64,000 nucleotides of DNA from assembly GCA_005765155.1 (NCBI GenBank), contig VCCP01000004.1, positions 2,728,001-2,792,000 of the forward strand. Reading direction: 5' to 3'. Every line of letters starts with the position of its first letter. Position 1 is the first letter of the stretch. Positions 25,054 through 36,546 of the stretch are shown one piece after another. The position numbers and the translations under genes are program-made. Source of the DNA: Zelopaecilomyces penicillatus (taxonomy: Eukaryota; Ascomycota; Sordariomycetes; Hypocreales; Pseudodiploosporaceae). The notes beneath the pieces were generated by a model that saw only the letters and a list, made by a program, of their open reading frames with translations, had not been told where the DNA came from and ran no database searches.

Positions 25054-25785
25054 GTTAGTGTCCACGAGGAGGTAGATCTGATGGTGTAGGAGTAGCCCTG
25101 AACAAATAGACGTTTTGTCGTGCGTGAGCAACAACACGGCACATCAAGCCCTGATGCTGAAGATAGGCAAAGGCACTGGCGGGGGTCCAAAGGGGTCGTC
25201 AGAAGAAGCAGAGAGAGGAGAAGATAGTCAAGATGAACAAGTAGAGTTGAAGAAGTGGAGAGGTGGAGAGAAGAGGCGAAATGGAAGTAAGAACGGAAGT
25301 AGAGAGTCGAATGTCATGAAGAAGTGGAGCAAAGGTCAACGAGGTCACTGCCGGAACAGGCTCTAATAAGCTGCCTGTGAGCTGTAGGCTGCAAGCACTA
25401 ACAACAGGGAGCCCGAGCTACTGTGGTGGGGGAACTAACAGCAGCAGGCTGTGATAAGCCCCACGTTTCGACGCCTATCGGACGATGATATGGTGGGTTG
25501 GCGGGGTCTTCTGCGCTGTCAAAGGCTAGGTGTGCTGCACGATAGCGCTGCCTCAGGGTTGCTTCAGCTGCCCCGCACTGTTTGGTGTGTCCTGTTTAGG
25601 TACTGTACCTGGTCTAGTGTATGTGGTTTCAGAGGTTCAGTGGTCTAATAGCACTAATTAGCCACCCCGCCAGATGAACCCCGCCAGCAAGAAATGCGAG
25701 TGTGCAGGTTGATGGGTAAGCGGTTTGAAGTGCTCATATGTCAAAAAAGAGGGTTTATCTGCAAGGGAGTTTACTGAGAAGAGGG

Positions 25786-25812
25786 GGAGGAGGAGGAGGA
25801 GGAGGAGGAGGG
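25786..25812. repeat. GGA trinucleotide repeat
   Basis: Uninterrupted AGG/GGA units within a purine-rich tract, in intergenic DNA upstream of the FHA gene. Confidence 0.85.
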
Positions 25813-27581
25813 AAGAAGAAATGAAAGAAAGAAAAGGAACGAAACGAAGAATACGGGCGGTCAACAGTTGCTCGAGGCCCGTTGCCTGCTTGATGCATGA
25901 TGCGTCAAGTTTGAAGCTTGGGCTCCTTTTATTCGGCGCCTCGGATTCACGGCCGTGCATGCGCCAGACTTACCGATACGGTGCACCTCACAGAGTTGTG
26001 AACTTGTGCCAGGCTTTCGGCCAGCCGCCAGGCAACAGTTAGGCAGCACAGCCAGTTCAACAGCCCTCGAGAAATGTAGTGAATGCACCACTCTAATGAC
26101 TCTCTATATTCTTACAACTGGCTGCTTCTTCTTGGGTGTCTGATGCAAGTCTGGGGTTGGATGAGGTGAGCCCATTGTGAGCGTGCTCCACTACATTGTT
26201 AGATGAGGTTGAGGGAGCGCACCACCCACCAAGTCTTTCTAGCACCATGTAGAACAAAGAAATGCATCAGGACTGGGCTTAGACTAGACTAGGTACAATG
26301 TGTTGTCGCGGCTTGCGAGTGAGTCCCTTGATCGGGCAATGCAATGGAATGGTCATGCGGACACGGCCAAGCCAAGCCCTGCAGTTCCCCACGTTGAGCG
26401 CGAGGCAAGGGCGCATTTGTGCATAACGTTTTCCGAGTATAGTTTGTACTTTGTTTACGGCATGAATAGAGGCAGAGTTCACTTTTTTGGGAAATGGTAA
26501 TGCGATATGCTTTTATCTTTACCAAACTCTATGATGCACGTTAACGTTAGTAAGGTCACAGAGGCGGGATCAAAGTTTCATGACGTTGGTGTGTGATCTT
26601 GGGGCCATCCACCAATCTTGACAAATCTACGGCACCACTCAGAAGATGATAGATACCGCCAGATGGTGTCTAGACCAGACCGGCCAGGCGTCTGTATGAA
26701 GTATTACAGACAACCCCTGAGATAGTGGTCGGCTGACCAGATGAGCAGCATTTGAAAGCAAAGACTGCCGTGCACTGTGCACTGTGCACCAACTTTCGGT
26801 CGCCACTACATCATCCGCACAAGCACCACCATCATCAAAAGGCTGCACCCCTTTCATCCGAATGCAGGCTGCATCGGCTTGGTAGGTTATCTGCCGCTTT
26901 TTGTTATCTTCGAGCATCTTTTGCAGAACATACCGGTCTGCTTGGGAGTTCCCCGTCTATCCTAGAGTCAAACCCATTATCTCAATAGCAGATCTCCGAC
27001 CCGAGCTTATCAGGAAAATCTGGGGGCAGGCCACGAGGGTTCTAGCCGCTAAGACGTCCCTGGTGATCTTGTCTGCTGGTCCGGCACGGCACGATTGGCC
27101 TCAATAACCAACAAGGAGCTTCTCTAATCGCCCTTCATCATCGATAATGGCGAATCCGCATCCATGGCGGGGTTATTAGCTTGGTGACTTCTGGCCCACT
27201 CAACTTCCACCAAATCTCATCTAATTGGTGTAAATTGTTCAAAGTGGCCATGGCGATGACGCATAATGTCTTGCTTCCGTGGAGGGGAAACACAGCATGA
27301 ACCACTCCAGGCGGCTTACCCACTGTAATTATAGGGCCCTCCAGCGGGCGAAAGCGTCGGCTGCTTGCCAACCCCAAGCAGTCCTCTATCCCGTCTGTTG
27401 AACATTAATGGTATTCTGGGCTCACTGAGGCTATTTGACCGTCCAAAGCTGCTTTGGTATTGGTGGCTCTTCCAGGACTGGCTTGGCTCTTGGTCAGAAA
27501 ATCCATCTCATTACCTACCTGACATATAGACCCTTATTCGGTTTGAGAGGTGGTGATATTATAAAAAGAAACGACATGCAA

Positions 27582-27611
27582 TCTTCATCTTCATCTTCAT
27601 CTTCATCTTCA
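27582..27611. repeat. Hexanucleotide microsatellite (TCTTCA)x5
   Basis: Five exact copies of TCTTCA in intergenic DNA. A possible length polymorphism between strains. Confidence 0.9.
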
Positions 27612-29006
27612 GCCAGCTAGCATGTACGGCCCTGTGGCTTTGATTCGGAGGAAGCCATCAGCGTTGCGGCCGTCAAGGATGTTTCAACGTCCTGAAACTA
27701 TCAGAAATCCCTCTATACATGATAGTCTCTGAAACTTACATAGAGGCTACGGAGAGCCTCTGCTGATTCGTTGACCTTGGTCGTTGCACCGTTTTGGAAG
27801 GCTATTTTATATCCCAAACCGTCAGATACGCCTCCCTCTGGGTACTTGATTCCTACTGGGGAGGAGGAAATATGCATTAAAAGATGAAATACTCGTCTAA
27901 CCAGACAGAGGTGGTTCGTGTGTCACTTTAGGGCCAAACTGTATTGCGGGGTACCTTAATCGGATCCCTGTTCAGAATATGTAGGTACCTTGTTCTAACC
28001 ACTGGTGACGTATGTCGAGCGGTTCGGCACGACCATGACGGAATGCATCCTGAACGAGTAGGTGCTGCAGATCCCAAGCCCTTATTACTGTGGCACTCCA
28101 TACCACCATGGCATTTCCCAGCGAGGCAGGTACATTATGCATCAGTCTCCAAGATCATACAAGTTCTGCTCAGTACGTGGGTGTTAACTTCTACCTATGC
28201 CACTACCAACTACCTTAGTAGTACGTAGGTGAGGAGACAATGTAGTGGGTAAAAGTAGTGCTCTTGGTGCCGTACTTGGATGTCATTTGGTAGCGGTACA
28301 GTGTCTGTGTTGATGTTGCAGCGCCCCTGAACGGCGCCCAGAAACAGGCTGATTCTCGCCTATTACAGGGCAAGCGGGTCACATGCTTTACATCATGTTT
28401 ACTGGTCATGCCAGGCCGCCCTGCTTGCAGCAACGCCACAGCATTTTAATTCTTGAACTTTAGCCCCCCTCTGGCATAAAACTGTCGTCTCTTCCTCTTG
28501 CTCCTTCTCCTCACGACACCTCTGTCGCCTCTTACTTTTGCTCAGCCAGCTTATCATCATCCGTGTGCGCATAGAACGCCGAATTGCACGCCACTCGACC
28601 CTGCGAAATACCCATCTGTCCATCTAGCCCTAGTCGCAGTCGCAGTCGCAGTCACAGCCCTAGTCCCAGATTTCTCATGGAGATTATGCTCAACGTTCAA
28701 CTCTATCACATTACGACGGAAGCTCTATTATCTCATCTTAAGCGTGGAAAGCCTAGAAGGATACCATCTTGACGCAAAAAGACTCATAGACGGAGCTGAA
28801 TAACGGATAACAAACCGCAAAACCTTCGAGTGCAACATCATACTATTTCCATCTGCCTGGCCTTGTTAAATCTTCTAACGCAACTGGCCCCTAAACCAGA
28901 GCTTTCGCGGATTTCTAAGAGTAACGGTGCGCTTAACCGTTCAGTCTACTCATTAGCACGACTTTAAAAATACTCAAGGAGCGGACTGCGCCAAACTACC
29001 GCAATA

Positions 29007-30401
29007 ATGAACCACGTCCGAGTCAAGGCCCTCAAGGGCAGTGGGAAAACTGTCTCGAAGAAGGCCATCAAATCTGGACGTGCTTCTGGCGCCGTGACCC
29101 CCCGAAGCTCACCGATGGCTTCATTACTCACCTCGCCAACCCATTCCGCCATCCATAGTAGAGTAACGTCTGATGTCAGCGACGATGGCGGTGACGACAT
29201 TGACTTTGACCTTGACGATATGGCATCGAGCGTTCACTCAGGTGGATCAGTCTCGGAGCATGCTGATGATGCCGGAGGCGGCAGCTTCGACACGCAAGCC
29301 CTTATCGACGGTCTTCAGGATCGAAAGCATCACAATGGTGAAGCTAGGGAGCAATTTCTCGAGATTTATATCAAGACCATCCGCTCTCGCTATTCTCCGG
29401 AGACACATCTATGGTTGGATGATGCTGCTTATACACTAGCTGAGATCTTTCTCAAAGATGCAAATCGTGCCGCGACAGCTCGGGAGCGGCTACTGAGTCT
29501 TCAAGCGTACTGCCTGACAATCGGGACTGTTGAGGATATGAATGTTTTTGAGGCGGCGGAAAGGGTACTCAAACAGATCCTGATTGACGATGACGATGAT
29601 GACTGTCGTGTCTGGGCCATTTATGCTCTCTGCATGGCTGTTTTATATGGTGGTGGTTTGGAAGAAGCAGCGCTCGAGATTATGCAGTTTCTGATTGACA
29701 TTGTGCAAAGCGACGGCGAAAGCATCGAGGCCCATGACAACGCAGTAGTTGTTGCTGCAGCCCTTCAGGGTTGGTCGTTTGTGGCCAGCCACGTGGATGA
29801 TTTCAGCGACTACGCTGACACAGCTATGGATGCATTCGTGGACCAGCTTGACAGCACTGATGTGGACATTCAGACCAACGCAAGCGGATGTATTGCTCTT
29901 GTCTTTGAGGCGTCCCGCAACCATGTTGAGGAGACTGGCGAGCCGTTCCAGCTTCCCTACGACCCGCAGCGACTCGCTGGCCGTATGAGCGATCTTGCCA
30001 AGCTAAGCGCCAAGTCAGTGTCCAGAAAACACCGTCGTGGTTTACGTGAGAGCCTTGTCAGTGTAGTGACGTCACTAGAGAGAGGAGTCGGGCCATACTA
30101 TTCAACAGCATTGTATATTCCTGAAAAGGATGACCATGTGCCGTCGTCCCAGCGAACCGATGATGGACAGGCAGAATACGGCTATCGATGCAAGCTTCGA
30201 CTCGGAAACAGCGCGGCCAAGATCGACTCTTGGTCATTATATTTCAGAGTCCATATGATGAAGACACTCTTCAAAGGCGGCCTTCAGACGCATGCATTCT
30301 CCAACCCTGTGGTTATGGAGTGCTTAGATGATGCGCACTTTTCGCAGGACTACGCCCCAGTTGAGTATGAGAAGAGGTCATCGAAAGGTCGAAAACGATG
30401 A
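29007..30401 (+). CDS. Interferon-related developmental regulator (IFRD) domain protein
   Basis: Single exon, 464 aa, starting at ATG 29007. The N-terminus is basic (KALKGSGKTVSKKAIKSG), followed by an acidic low-complexity stretch (SDDGGDDIDFDLDD). The helical IFRD repeat domain covers roughly residues 95-370. The C-terminal IFRD segment is SWSLYFRVHMMKTLFKGGLQ with FSNPVVMECLD (about 410-440). Animal IFRD1/2 act in transcription co-regulation, and IFRD2 binds inactive ribosomes; the fungal role is not established, so nuclear or ribosome-associated function is inferred. The acidic run ILIDDDDDDC lies in a predicted loop. Confidence 0.92.
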   Translation: MNHVRVKALKGSGKTVSKKAIKSGRASGAVTPRSSPMASLLTSPTHSAIHSRVTSDVSDDGGDDIDFDLDDMASSVHSGGSVSEHADDAGGGSFDTQALIDGLQDRKHHNGEAREQFLEIYIKTIRSRYSPETHLWLDDAAYTLAEIFLKDANRAATARERLLSLQAYCLTIGTVEDMNVFEAAERVLKQILIDDDDDDCRVWAIYALCMAVLYGGGLEEAALEIMQFLIDIVQSDGESIEAHDNAVVVAAALQGWSFVASHVDDFSDYADTAMDAFVDQLDSTDVDIQTNASGCIALVFEASRNHVEETGEPFQLPYDPQRLAGRMSDLAKLSAKSVSRKHRRGLRESLVSVVTSLERGVGPYYSTALYIPEKDDHVPSSQRTDDGQAEYGYRCKLRLGNSAAKIDSWSLYFRVHMMKTLFKGGLQTHAFSNPVVMECLDDAHFSQDYAPVEYEKRSSKGRKR

Positions 30402-30944
30402 ACACAAGTTATTGGCTGTTGAAACAGTTGACCCCTGCATAAATGGTTAAGATCAGTTACTAAATGTATTGTAAACTGGTGTTTGGGCTTGTTTGTTGTA
30501 TTGTCATTGATTGGTACACGAAAAGTGAGAATGGAGGAGTGCAGCGAAATCAGGTTATTTTTAATTTGTGATAAACCTAGAGTAGATTATCAGAGTCTTC
30601 TTTTTGTCCTTGTCATCTATAAGCTTAGATCAATTGATCTAAGATGACTTTTGAATGAAGATCCCAGCGAGCTCACGATATGTGTAGCCGAGATTCCTAA
30701 CAATAAGTTACGACTCGATATGCCAGAGGAGAATTTTCAGAGATCATTAAAGAAGATAACCAACCTGCTTTGGAAAGCGAAACTCAATAGAACGAAAATA
30801 GTAATGTTCTTACCTGTTGTAGGAGTTAGTTGACCATGCGAAGCTACCCTTTTGCCCGCCTAAACACCTAACAATTCCTGCCGTGACGAATACCAATAGC
30901 ACAAACATCATATATGTCACCAAGACCCCCTAACGAATCACATA
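30402..30944. other. Intergenic between convergent genes
   Basis: About 540 nt between the IFRD gene (+) and the 378-aa gene (-). It contains a perfect palindrome at 30624-30643. A short open stretch at 30654-30830 (+) without an ATG reads like protein (EDPSELTICVAEIP) but has no gene model. Confidence 0.5.
30624..30643. repeat. Perfect 20-bp palindrome
   Basis: CTTAGATCAATTGATCTAAG reads the same on both strands. Flanking GTCAT (30612-30616) and ATGAC (30644-30648) are also inverted copies, extending the potential stem past an asymmetric gap. It lies between the 3' ends of two convergent genes. Confidence 0.9.
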
Positions 30945-32081
30945 TCACTCCTTGGTCCAGTCCCCCGAAAAGCTTTCCACGCTCACCCACATCTCCTTCC
31001 AAGCCTTCAACGCCTTCAGATCATCACCTCTCTCAGCCCCCTGTTTGCCTATCCCATACCTAGCCCCAGCAAACCAGCCCGAGCTAAAGTCGGCCGAGGT
31101 CATCCTCCCCCAGGCCTCGTCCCCATCCTTTGGCAGCACGTAGGGAGGCTCTCTCATCCAGGGGGGACACGTCCTCGCGTTTCCTCGGACATAGCCGCTG
31201 TGACCGGTCCGGTCCAGGCCCTTTCTGCACGCCTCACTGCGCTTACACGGGCCTCCGCAGACGCATCTCCACTGTGGGCCTTCGTTTGTCTGCCGCGGAC
31301 ACCGGTCGTGGGCACCGGAGCAGTCGCAGCGCCGTTGGATGCGGCCGGCGAAGCGCTCAGTGAGCCGCACGGCGCTGTAGTCGAATTTCTCGTCTCTGTC
31401 CTCTGAGCGCTCTGAGGTGCCTTCGCGGACTGAGACCATCCAGGTGGTGTCAAATGAGATGGGGTAAGAGAAGCGGGAGTAGATGGGTGTGTTGCGGTCG
31501 AGGAGGTAGTCGCTGCGGATGAACATGAGATAATCATCCATAGCCTTCTCTTGCCCAGAGAGCGGGTTATTAAGGCCGCCTGGTGTCTCTGGTATGTCCA
31601 CTAGAGATGAAGGAGAGTTCGTAATAGGTTCGAGCTTAGTTGCGAGGTCTGCTGGGCCTAAAACATGATACTGGACTTTTTCTAAGGCCAGACGCTTCGT
31701 GAGAGCCTGGCCAGCACCCGATTTCGCATGATCCCAGGTCAGGTAAACCTCAAAATCACTCCTGTTCAGCCTCACAGCTTTCCTAAAGCACCGTTGTCGG
31801 TTCCAGCCCTCTAATTCTTCAGGCGAAAGCGGGCGAGACTCGTCAATAAGCCAGTCGAGTAGCTTATTGTCGTCGGGTGTGAGATGGCCCAGAACATAGC
31901 GATGCTGCGGAGCCGGAGACGCGAGCTGATACACACGTCTGTGTAGAAATCCTGGGAAATGCTCAATGTTGTAAGTGCCGTGGTAGTCTGGATTGTAGAT
32001 GAGAGGTCGTTGAGTGATGGTGCGGATGTAGGCTGTTCGAACCAATGCCGGCTGGGGTGATTGAGGTGAGGAATTCTCCAT
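30945..32081 (-). CDS. Hypothetical protein with Cys cluster, 378 aa
   Basis: Uninterrupted frame. The first ATG in frame is 32081-32079; a GTG two codons upstream is not used in nuclear genes. The protein is soluble, with no signal peptide or membrane helix. Its N-terminal half has LTPDDNKLLDWLIDESRPLS and an Arg/Trp-rich segment (EGWNRQRCFRKAVRLNRSDF). A Cys-rich patch (about residues 255-300: RRCDCSGAHDRC, WRCVCGGPCKRSEAC) has eight Cys within 40 residues and could bind zinc or be disulphide-linked. The C-terminus has alternating Trp (EAWGR, KAWKEMWVSVESF). I do not recognise the family. Codon choice is GC-rich and gene-like. Confidence 0.75.
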   Translation of the reverse strand: MENSSPQSPQPALVRTAYIRTITQRPLIYNPDYHGTYNIEHFPGFLHRRVYQLASPAPQHRYVLGHLTPDDNKLLDWLIDESRPLSPEELEGWNRQRCFRKAVRLNRSDFEVYLTWDHAKSGAGQALTKRLALEKVQYHVLGPADLATKLEPITNSPSSLVDIPETPGGLNNPLSGQEKAMDDYLMFIRSDYLLDRNTPIYSRFSYPISFDTTWMVSVREGTSERSEDRDEKFDYSAVRLTERFAGRIQRRCDCSGAHDRCPRQTNEGPQWRCVCGGPCKRSEACRKGLDRTGHSGYVRGNARTCPPWMREPPYVLPKDGDEAWGRMTSADFSSGWFAGARYGIGKQGAERGDDLKALKAWKEMWVSVESFSGDWTKE

Positions 32082-32335
32082 CGCCACTCAGCGCGAGGAG
32101 GGCTACAGAGTATTGCGATTTGTTTCTATCAGTGATAAAACTATGGTGCCCATTTTTTCTTTTTCTTTTCAGCTTGAACCATTTTATTTGAAGGACAAAG
32201 AAAGCTGAAAAGTGATGGTATTTACTAACTCGTGACTCACTGTGCTTATGGAGTCCAGACTAAGCCGGCGCCCCCACATGAACTCGTATCCAGCATAGCC
32301 ACCTGGATACATGTTACCTCGGATGAGTTTAATGT

Positions 32336-32710
32336 TCAATCCAAATACCCGATCAGTATCATACGGGTATTTGCTTTTGATATTTCAACTAGATGATGTT
32401 TCTTTTGGTGTACGTCTATGTTTCTATTGTTGAAATCCCCGGCGGTGTTTATGTGACCTTGAATTGCGAAGCATAGGCTGCCTATGGTGTCCAGTTGAGC
32501 GGCATCAAGATGAGCGCTCTCAAGGAGACATTGAACTACTGATTTGGTGTCATTTACAAAGAGGATTCGGAGATCTTGTGGGTTCTGTTCAAAGATCTTA
32601 ATGATGGGATTGTTAGGGATGCCTGCTGAGTCCCTGCAGGTCTGTTGTAGTACCCTCGATACTGGACCGGGAACGCAAATGAGAGCTTCGGTTGGACTCA
32701 CATTCCCCAA
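32336..32710 (-). other. Orphan open frame, possible exon or gene relic
   Basis: About 124 codons read like protein (PTEALICVPGPVSRVLQQTC, then LDAAQLDTIGSLCFAIQGHI), but the frame has no ATG at its 5' end. I find no upstream exon with a convincing splice site. It could be an internal exon, a decayed gene, or chance. It lies upstream of the 378-aa gene on the same strand. Confidence 0.25.
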
Positions 32711-33542
32711 ACGGAAAAGTCCAATAAAATGTATGCTAGTATAACATATTTAATTGACTCGTCATGCAATCGTGGCATTTGCGACTTGGACTTTTGAGCA
32801 CAACCTACATTATGTTGGCTCTCCAGGGGGATAAAAAGGAGGCACTCTCATGCTTGGCTGCACTGAAAGAAACTCAAACTTCCATATCGCATATGATCAC
32901 TATGTATTAATCCTACCATATCAACTTCATTAACTTGAAATAGCCCATATTCTCATTCTATGTCAGCTCAGAGTCATTTATAAGGGCTATTCAGCGGCCT
33001 ACGATGATGATGCTTCAGGGGCTCATCAGGGGCTCATCAGGAGCATCTCAGTTGGCACCTGCCAAGTCCAGCTCTGCCAGCCCACCGCTTCCATATTTTC
33101 GGCATTACTTTGGTTCTCTTGCCGCCTTCACAGTCTTTCAGATTCTTTCTCGAGCTTCCAACATGTGGGGCGAGTCGCGGTGTTGCTGAACTGCCGTCGC
33201 GTCTTCACAACTGGGTGAACACGCGAACACGTCTGCCTCGTTTGCAAACAGCTGTTCAGTTATTTCTGTATTTTCTTAAGGTGAGCTCCGCTGCCCTCTA
33301 CTACCAGAAGCCAACCCACTTCTTTCATCCGCTCTTCTTTCATCCTCTTTCAACGTCTTCCTCTGCAACATATCTCGCCGCACCACACAAAGTTCATCTC
33401 CATTGTTCGAGTTGCTTCCCCCCCTTTTCTTGATTGTTTCTAAAACAGTTCTTAGAAGAGCTTGCTTTATCTCTTTTATTCTCGGCTGTTGCTTTCGCTT
33501 TCAAATCATTGCTGGCATCGACTACCATCGCCTCCAGCCATC
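32711..33542. other. Promoter region of the MFS transporter
   Basis: About 830 nt. It includes a tandem duplication of CAGGGGCTCAT near 33016-33037 and a C/T-rich leader up to the ATG at 33543. Confidence 0.45.
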
Positions 33543-35139
33543 ATGGCACTTTCTTGGATGCCCAAAAAACTTCAAACTTTGTTCACCTCTACGGCTACCA
33601 CCTCAACTTCTACGCCCACTGCTAGCAGTCCATCTAATGTCATCATGTCCAATAACGACTTGAGCAACGATAAATCCGTTACAACAAACGGCTCCTCGGA
33701 TACGAGTGAGGTCGAAGCGCCGGGTCACATCACTGTTCCTGATGGAGGACTTCGAGCTTGGCTTGTCGTGTTTGGGGGCTTCTTGAACTTTACAGTTGCT
33801 TTTGGTTAGCATTCAATCTTTTGGGAAACTAAACCGCCTTCAGCGACTTACCTAACATATCGCTTACTACAGGTCTCATGAACTCATTCGGAGCTTTTCA
33901 AGCTCGCTACGAAGCCCGGTGGCCTGGGCTTAACACCTCCACAGTCACTTGGATTGGCAGTGTACAAGTAAACTATTTTCTATCAAACCTAATCAGATGG
34001 TCTTTGACTAATGACATTTACCTGACAGCTCTTCATCTTCTTTCTTGGAGGTCTCGCCGTTGGTCCAGCGTTTGACAAGTTCGGAGCTCGACGACTCATG
34101 TTTTGTGGAACTTTTTTCTGCTTCATGTCCTTTGCCTGCACAAGCCTCGCCACCAAGTTTCCTCACTTTGTATTATCTCAGGGCGTTCTTTTTGGCATTG
34201 GTAATGCCATGCTGTAAGTGGAGCCTTTCTTGTTTCCTACCTTACCCCAAGTCCCATATTAACATGAGGGTTAGATATTACCCAACAACGGGTGCCATTT
34301 CAGAATGGTTCAACTATAGAAGGGGTTTCGCACTAGGACTCGCGGCCTCTGGATCCTCATTAGGGGGCGTATTGTGGCCTATGCTTTTAAGCAAGCTCTT
34401 TACTCTCACCACCGACCGCTGGGTTCACCGAATTGATGGTTTTATATCGATTCCTTTACTTCTCCTTTCATGCTTCCTTGTCAAGGAGCGCAGAGGCATG
34501 GCCGGTCATGATACCGAAGGCAACGAGATTAAGCAATCTAAGAGAAGTGTGTCTAAGGCAATCTTCGACTGGCGCTTCACTGGACTCTGCGTTGGCATGT
34601 TCTTTATTTACGGTGGAATGCTTATTCCCTTCTACTACATCCCCATTTTCGCTGTAGAAAACGGCATTAACCTTTCCATGGCGAACAATCTCCTCGCCAT
34701 TGGATATTCTGGCTCGATGATTGGCCGCATTGCCGCCGGTTGGACTGCAGATCGCATGGGCAGGTTTAACACTCTGTTTCTCATTGCGGCTCTGACCAGC
34801 TTTATTACATTCTGCTGGGTATTCATGACAACCTTGCCGGGCATGGTCGCGTTTGCATTCCTATTTGGACTCTTCTCAGGTGGCCTGATACCATTGGGAT
34901 CCGCTTGTGTTGCACAAACTTCCCCGGATATGGGGCACATTGGTTTGCGAATAGGATTCATGATGGCCGTTTGCTCTATTGGCGCACTTGGAGGTGGTCC
35001 ACTCAGTGGCCTAATCAAAGAATCACCACTCAGCTGGGCAGGGGTCAAATGCTTCTCGGCTACCCTTACTCTCATAGGTGCAATTTTACTTTTGGGTGTG
35101 AGATTGGCATGGGAAAGGCGATTAAAGATCTCGTTCTGA
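33543..35139 (+). CDS. MFS monocarboxylate-type (MCT) transporter
   Basis: Exons 33543-33804, 33873-33967, 34029-34213 and 34275-35139 encode 468 aa. The cytosolic N-terminus is about 65 residues. It is followed by VPDGGLRAWLVVFGGFLNF, the conserved entry to helix 1 of fungal MCT-like proteins, and then twelve expected membrane segments. Between helices 4 and 5 the YYPTTGAISEWFNYRRGFAL segment is typical of the family. The inter-domain loop is short (KERRGMAGHDTEGNEIKQSK). Helix 8-9 has GRIAAGWTADRMGRFN. Substrate is unknown; family members carry monocarboxylates, riboflavin or other small solutes across the plasma membrane. No biosynthetic cluster genes flank it. I chose MALSWMP as start because it follows a C/T-rich leader; the frame is open 27 codons further upstream. 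Confidence 0.93.
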
Positions 35140-36427
35140 GATTTTTGACACTGACATTTGCTTTATCTTGACCGAGCACAAGAGATGCGGTTGAAGCTCT
35201 GGGCTAAAGCCGTCTGTTGCTGGTTAACAAGATACTCGCCCCTGTTGGCACAGAAACTACTTTTGGAGAAGAAAAAGCAATCATAAAGGAGAAAAAGATG
35301 TGAGGAAAGAGGGATGAAGACAACATCTTCGACCACCCATAATGGATGGATTGGACGCTTCTTTCGGATGAACGGGGCTCTTGATCATTTATGGGATGGG
35401 ATGGCATTGGATTGGAGAATTGCTAAAGTGATGGTGACTTCAACAAAGGGGGGCCAAGATGGGAGTTCACAGATAGCTCCGTCGTATGGGAAATATGGAT
35501 AAGGATTCAGGAACATTGTATATTATTAGACTCTTTGTGGCAGCAGCCGCTTCCCCACCTGATGCGTTCATGGTTTACGATAGAATCAATAGAGAACATC
35601 ACAGATGGAATTCTCTGTCTGATTATTCCCTGTTATTAGTTAGGTTGTTGTATTGAGATGGACATTTACTTGCATCACTCTATGGTGATATCTCTCGCTG
35701 TGATGTTGGGTGTCTTATTGGTGCCAGTGGGCAATACTACAGACCCACTGCCTGCACTGAGCAAAATATTGATCAATTGAAACATGACAGCACAGCTGTA
35801 ATCTGTGGATGTAACCAAAAAGAAATTATGTTACCTGAGTGTTGCAAATGACCTTTGTCGAATATTGCTCATGCTAGCCATTTATTCTGCATACACAACG
35901 GAAAAAGCGCAGCTTTTACAATACCAACACCGGCAGTGGTCAGTCAGAATATCCACATCGTTGGCAAATAATGTTTAAGATTTTTGAAATCAATGATAAC
36001 TTCTGCATTATATGGAGAAAGTGATGATTTGCTGTACTTTTAGGGATACTTCAAACATAAAACGCATGTCTCGATAGCCTCAGCGGTATCACTGTTTTCC
36101 AGCGGAGAGGCAGACTCCAAACGTATAATGGAAACTTTGCTCTGAACAAGATAAGAGCTGTCTAGCTTTAATCAGGTTATCTGGGTCCAATTCTGACCAT
36201 TCTTTGTAGGATTTCTACATCGTCACCCGTAGTCAATCTCCCCCCTTTATAATGTAGCTCCATTCTCGCTGAGGTTCGCTCGTTAGAAGTAAAAAGAATG
36301 ATGGATAGTGCCCCATCATCACACATTACCTCTAATATTTGAGTGAATATAGTAATATGTCTGTCACATGCTTCAATTTGTCGTATATGCAGAACCTGCG
36401 AAACTCTTGCAAAAATAGCAAAAAAAA
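35140..36427. other. AT-rich intergenic region
   Basis: About 1.3 kb of AT-rich DNA, no supported gene. Confidence 0.5.
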
Positions 36428-36546
36428 ACATACAACAGCCGGTGTTCGCTGGTCGTCACCGACCCAACTACTAATCTGCCGGTTAGTGGTTTGTCTATGG
36501 GAGAGCGGACGGGATCCCGAATTCTCCACTACCTATGGTCGTATGT
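36428..36546 (-). rRNA. 5S ribosomal RNA, dispersed single gene
   Basis: On the minus strand a 119-nt sequence starts ACATACGACC and ends GTTGTATGT, so the ends pair as helix I. Internal control elements are recognisable (GATCCCGTCCGCTC, then TAGTAGTTGGGTCGGTGACG ACCAGCGAA in the 3' half). Helix II arms (GGTAGTGG and CCACTAACC) pair with one bulge. A run of eight or nine T follows the 3' end, a pol III terminator. Euascomycete 5S genes are scattered singly rather than in the rDNA unit, which fits this location. Confidence 0.93.

Larger units (their letters stand above)
25054..29006. other. Long gene-poor region with possible coding relics
   Basis: About 4 kb. It holds purine-rich tracts near 25184-25350 and a GGA repeat. 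Two short protein-like stretches occur without a complete gene: 26965-27107 (+) and 27140-27377 (-). 28480-29006 is C/T-rich and is probably the promoter and leader of the IFRD gene. Confidence 0.4.

Noticed and set aside
31130..31537. Frames inside the 378-aa gene on both strands
   Set aside because: Shadows of a GC-rich coding region; the long minus frame explains the locus better.
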